NCBI GenBank assembly: GCA_947304585.1 | Contig: CAMZBI010000013.1 | Span: 1 to 57,844 of the forward strand | Direction of reading: 5' to 3' | DNA from: an uncultured Clostridia bacterium | GTDB taxonomy: Bacteria > Bacillota > Clostridia > UBA1212 | DNA length: 57,844 bases | Part shown: one piece after another, positions 55,340 to 57,844 of the stretch | How positions within the stretch are numbered: the stretch's first letter is position 1 | Layout of the letters: the number at the start of each line of letters is the position of its first letter | Program-made: the position numbers and the translations under genes | The notes under the pieces: generated by a model | Told to the model about the DNA's origin: nothing | What the model saw: only the letters and a program-made list of their open reading frames with translations | Database searches by the model: none

Positions 55340-56446
55340 TTACCCCCTTCTGATGTTATCGAGATCGTTGGCTATAGTCCGCTGAACCTCATCAAACAAG
55401 TGGCCGTAGATATCCTGTGTCGTTTTAATTGACTTGTGGCCTATGCGCTTCGACACCTCAAAAATATCGTATTTCTTGCTGATGAGAAGCGATACGTGCG
55501 AGTGTCGGAGACCGTGAACCGTGATACGGTCCAGACCGGCTTCCTCTGAGAGATTGTGAAACACCTTGCTCAGGTTTGACTTGGTGATCTTAAAAATTCT
55601 GTCGTCCGGTTTGGGATCATACAACATGGCTACGTATTCTTTAAGCTCGTCCACAAGGAAGCCAGGCATACTCACCTTGCGCACAGAGCTTGGAGTTTTT
55701 GGAGTGCTGATAACCTCATGACCATTCACGATCTGATATGTCTTGGAAACAGATATCAGGCCCTGTCTAAAGTCAATATCATTCAAAGTCAAAGCAAACA
55801 TCTCGCCCTCGCGGAGTCCGCACCAGTACAGCACTTCAAAAGCATAGTAGAACTCCGGATAGTTCATGGCGCAATAAGCGAATCTTTCGTATTCCTCGGC
55901 GCTCCATATCTCGACACGCTTATCCTTTATGCCCATATTCTTGATGTCAGCAAGGGGATTCTGGTGAAGGTACCCCTTGCTGAAAGCGTAATTGATGATG
56001 GTGTTCAGCTGGCTCTGAATCGTCCTGAGATAGGAATCGGAGAATGTAGAGCCATCTGGCTTTTTATAGTTTTTGACTGCAACCTGCCAGTTGGCGATAT
56101 CATCATCTGTAATCTCATCAATCACCATATCCCTAAATGTTGGGAAGATATGCTTCTCGAAGATGTTGTACTTAGTTGAAAGCGTGGACTCCTTGATATC
56201 CTCCCTCTTATGGGAAGAGAGGTACTCATAGAAAACATCCTCAAATGTTCTCTCGCGGACTGGTTCTTTTTCTCCGCTTTCAATCAGAAGATTTTCCAGA
56301 AAGTCTTCCTCGTAGGCCTTCGCGTCACGCTTGCTGACAAAGCCTCTCTTGTATTCCGTTTTAACCTTGTGCGTCTTAGGATCTGTGTAATTGAATTTGG
56401 CCATCCACATGACGCCTTTTTTGGCCTGGTACTTATACTGCGGCAT
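55340..56446 (-). CDS. int: Tyrosine recombinase / integrase
   Basis: 368 residues. The N-terminal arm-binding domain (KKGVMWMAKFNYTD, residues 9-50) is followed by a SAM-like core-binding domain (TFEDVFYEYLSSHKRED... to about 165) and the catalytic domain. Catalytic residues are R212 in CGLREGE, H311 and R314 in HGLRHSH, H337 in IGHKS and the nucleophile Y347 in DIYGHLF, all present. It is the Tn916/phage-type class that integrates and excises an element. GGAG precedes the ATG. It follows the excisionase-like gene by 13 nt. Confidence 0.95.
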   Translation of the reverse strand: MPQYKYQAKKGVMWMAKFNYTDPKTHKVKTEYKRGFVSKRDAKAYEEDFLENLLIESGEKEPVRERTFEDVFYEYLSSHKREDIKESTLSTKYNIFEKHIFPTFRDMVIDEITDDDIANWQVAVKNYKKPDGSTFSDSYLRTIQSQLNTIINYAFSKGYLHQNPLADIKNMGIKDKRVEIWSAEEYERFAYCAMNYPEFYYAFEVLYWCGLREGEMFALTLNDIDFRQGLISVSKTYQIVNGHEVISTPKTPSSVRKVSMPGFLVDELKEYVAMLYDPKPDDRIFKITKSNLSKVFHNLSEEAGLDRITVHGLRHSHVSLLISKKYDIFEVSKRIGHKSIKTTQDIYGHLFDEVQRTIANDLDNIRRG

Positions 56447-56459
56447 AGTCGCTCCTTTC

Positions 56460-56669
56460 TTAATTGCTGGTAGTCTGGATCTGTTCTGCAGACGGGAAGA
56501 ACCTTCTTGAAAGGTAAAGAGAATCCACCTTTCCGTGTATGGTAAGAAAGCCCGCCTTTTCCAGCTCCCGATTTAGTCTGTCAATAATCTTGTACGCATA
56601 CGAGACAGATACACCGAGATACTCGGAAACCTGCTGAGCGTTCATCATTGTCCTTGTATTTTCAGGCAT
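56460..56669 (-). CDS. xis: Excisionase-like helix-turn-helix protein
   Basis: 69 residues. It contains a MerR/HTH_17-type fold: MNAQQVSEYLGVSVSYAYKII followed by a wing and SRRFFP. Small proteins of this type directly upstream of an integrase act as recombination directionality factors, or bind DNA to regulate it. I choose the second ATG (56669), 7 nt after GGAGG. The ATG at 56672 is 4 nt away. A tiny frame, MSMKT, sits just upstream with its own GGAGG. Confidence 0.75.
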   Translation of the reverse strand: MPENTRTMMNAQQVSEYLGVSVSYAYKIIDRLNRELEKAGFLTIHGKVDSLYLSRRFFPSAEQIQTTSN

Positions 56670-56727
56670 CATGCATCCTCCTTTATGTCTTCATGCTCAT
56701 CGCCTCCTTTCTTTGGAATGCGATGCA

Positions 56728-56756
56728 ATTGTAATCAGATAGAGCTTTTTCAACAA
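56728..56756 (-). promoter_or_regulatory. Candidate promoter of xis-int
   Basis: The minus strand reads TTGTTG (56751-56756), a 17-nt spacer and TACAAT (56728-56733), between the toxin gene and xis. Confidence 0.55.
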
Positions 56757-56796
56757 ATGTGCGATTGTGTCGATTTCAGCCTAATCGCACATTCTC

Positions 56797-57333
56797 TTAT
56801 CTGTGGATCTTTTTCTTGTCGTAGATGATATAGTCGTAACCGCGTCCGTCGCATTTGTCGCAACGCTCCTTGGCAGACTTAAAAGGATCCAGCCGTTTTA
56901 CGATGATGCTTGGATTTGACTTATAGTCCTGGAGACATTTCGGACAAAGACAGCGCACATCTCCGGAGCGTCCGTTCTTGTAGACCCACAGTCCAAACGT
57001 CTTCTTGAGCCCGTTATTGATGTACTTCCAGGTCACTTCATCTGCCACGAATCCGACATGTTCCATCAGATCTGATTTGTTTACCGCACGCAGTTGCTCC
57101 AGCAGGACCATAGACTGCTGCGGAAGTCCTGTATCATCAGGCAGGAGGATATGCGAAGGAAGATACTGTTTTTTGATAACACTTGTAATAGCCGCAACGA
57201 TGATGGTCGGCGCTTTAGCGTTAAAACCGTCTTCCTGAATTACGAGCACAGGCCTCCTGCCACTCTGGATTGACCCGGCGTTATCTCCGAAATCGTAGTA
57301 GAAGATATCGCCTCGCTTGATTCTTGATTCCAT
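56797..57333 (-). CDS. MazF/PemK-family toxin with C-terminal zinc ribbon
   Basis: 178 residues from the ATG at 57333, which follows AGAGGT. Residues 5-115 are a MazF/PemK fold: RGDIFYYDFGDNAGS, SGRRPVLVIQEDGFN, the AAITS segment and LLEQLRAVNKSDL. MazF toxins are endoribonucleases cutting mRNA at short motifs. Residues 128-178 are extra, with CLCPKC (C130, C133) and CDKCDGRGY (C158, C161), a probable four-cysteine zinc ribbon. No antitoxin gene lies immediately upstream; the next gene is sigma-like. The domain might direct RNA choice or partner binding. It could be a regulator of the element rather than a classic toxin. Confidence 0.8.
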   Translation of the reverse strand: MESRIKRGDIFYYDFGDNAGSIQSGRRPVLVIQEDGFNAKAPTIIVAAITSVIKKQYLPSHILLPDDTGLPQQSMVLLEQLRAVNKSDLMEHVGFVADEVTWKYINNGLKKTFGLWVYKNGRSGDVRCLCPKCLQDYKSNPSIIVKRLDPFKSAKERCDKCDGRGYDYIIYDKKKIHR

Positions 57334-57436
57334 ATGATTACCTCTCATTCTTTCAATGTAGAAGAGGCAATCAGGTCCGACATCGAGATAACCCCTTCAT
57401 AGGGTAATGGGAATAATTCAAGCGATTTGTAGGGTC

Positions 57437-57844
57437 CTATGATAAAAAATCTTTCATTTTTACCAACGCCGAAGAAATCGACTCGTAAACACTCGAATGC
57501 TTCACGCCATCCTGCCGCGCGATTTCCAACGGAGTCATACCATCGAAGAAGCAGCGTATAACCCTGGATCTCTGCAATTCAGTCAAGCAGGTCATAGCCT
57601 TGCTAAGCGCATCTCTGTTGCACAGATTCTCTGAGAAGTCCTCAACCATGAAACCCTCAGCCAGATCCTCATAATCTTCGACACTATCAATAGAGAGACC
57701 AATCTGGGATGCATGTTTGTTGGTGTTGTAGCGTTCAGCCTCATTAAGCGAACTAAAATAGCTGCCAACTATGACATACGGCGACAGCGCCTTCATAATC
57801 TCCGGGAAAGCCTCCAGAAGATCCTTCTCAGCATCATCAGTGAT
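57437..57844 (-). CDS. Sigma-70-like factor, 5' end cut by window edge
   Basis: The frame is open to the last base of the window, so the true start lies outside. The first ATG inside is at 57796, giving 119 residues, and 16 more codons are open. The C-terminal part (LTELQRSRVIRCFFDGMTPLEIARQDGVKHSSVYESISSAL) is a region-4-type helix-turn-helix. Region 2 is not seen in the available part. Similar sigma-like proteins sit near int in Tn916-type elements and regulate them. It is 103 nt upstream of the MazF-like gene in the same direction. Confidence 0.7.
   Translation of the reverse strand: MTDDAEKDLLEAFPEIMKALSPYVIVGSYFSSLNEAERYNTNKHASQIGLSIDSVEDYEDLAEGFMVEDFSENLCNRDALSKAMTCLTELQRSRVIRCFFDGMTPLEIARQDGVKHSSVYESISSALVKMKDFLS

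Larger units (their letters stand above)
54840..57844. mobile_element. One end of an integrative (conjugative or mobilizable) element, partial
   Basis: A run of minus-strand genes typical of integrative elements: sigma-like factor, MazF-type toxin, excisionase-like HTH protein, tyrosine integrase and MobC-like protein, ending in a terminator. The order sigma-like factor, then xis, then int recalls the int end of Tn916-type elements. The left boundary is placed only approximately, at the inverted repeat near 54,843. The right end is outside the window, so neither attachment site can be confirmed. Confidence 0.7.

Overview
The window looks like a chromosomal segment of an anaerobic Bacillota (Firmicutes, class Clostridia), with G+C near one half by eye. 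The reasons are a full-length pyruvate:ferredoxin oxidoreductase, the glgC/glgD pair of ADP-glucose pyrophosphorylase subunits typical of Bacillota, WhiA, HelD, a zinc-finger ClpE-like ATPase, TrmK next to a Nif3-like gene, a DUF368 protein, the non-mevalonate isoprenoid genes ispG and dxr, and dapF (diaminopimelate). Its promoters are unusually readable: near-consensus -35 and -10 boxes exactly 17 nt apart recur before rpsU, yebC, the tRNAs, nifJ, frr, the DUF368 gene, the GAF-ABC gene and others. An uncultured gut clostridium is plausible, but the genus cannot be named from sequence alone.

Layout. 0-2.7 kb: rpsU (minus) diverges from yebC (plus), followed by a minus-strand tRNA-Gly(CCC)/tRNA-Thr(GGT) unit and a small FNT-family channel. 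2.7-8.8 kb: rho with a very large low-complexity insertion, then nifJ. 8.9-14.5 kb: a clpE-like/helD/whiA operon. 14.6-28.6 kb: a long minus-strand housekeeping block, amidohydrolase / frr / uppS / cdsA / dxr / rseP / ispG / mrp / dapF / uvrB / uvrA, covering ribosome recycling, isoprenoid and phospholipid synthesis, intramembrane proteolysis, Fe-S delivery, lysine/peptidoglycan precursors and nucleotide excision repair. uvrB and uvrA are separated by a striking array of micro-palindromes. 28.5-36.9 kb: a glycogen cluster (glgC, glgD, glgA, glgP, GH13 amylase). 36.9-43.1 kb: zinc-ribbon membrane protein, DnaQ-like exonuclease, tsaD, nif3-like, trmK and a DUF368 lipid-phosphate transporter.

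43.2-54.3 kb is more accessory: a plus-strand operon of phosphodiester glycosidase, small membrane protein and CE15-like esterase, then a minus-strand operon joining a GAF-ABC ATPase fusion, a large FtsX-type permease and a lipoprotein serpin, then an acyltransferase and a six-hairpin glycosidase-like protein. 54.3-55.0 kb is gene-free and full of direct and inverted repeats. From about 55.0 kb to the right edge lies one end of an integrative element: MobC-like protein, tyrosine integrase, excisionase-like HTH protein, a MazF/PemK toxin with an added C-terminal zinc ribbon, and a sigma-like factor cut by the window edge.

The strongest candidates for undescribed biology are the 107-nt-periodic micro-palindrome array between uvrB and uvrA, the GAF-ABC/permease/serpin operon, the zinc-ribbon MazF without a visible antitoxin, and the repeat-dense boundary next to the integrative element.
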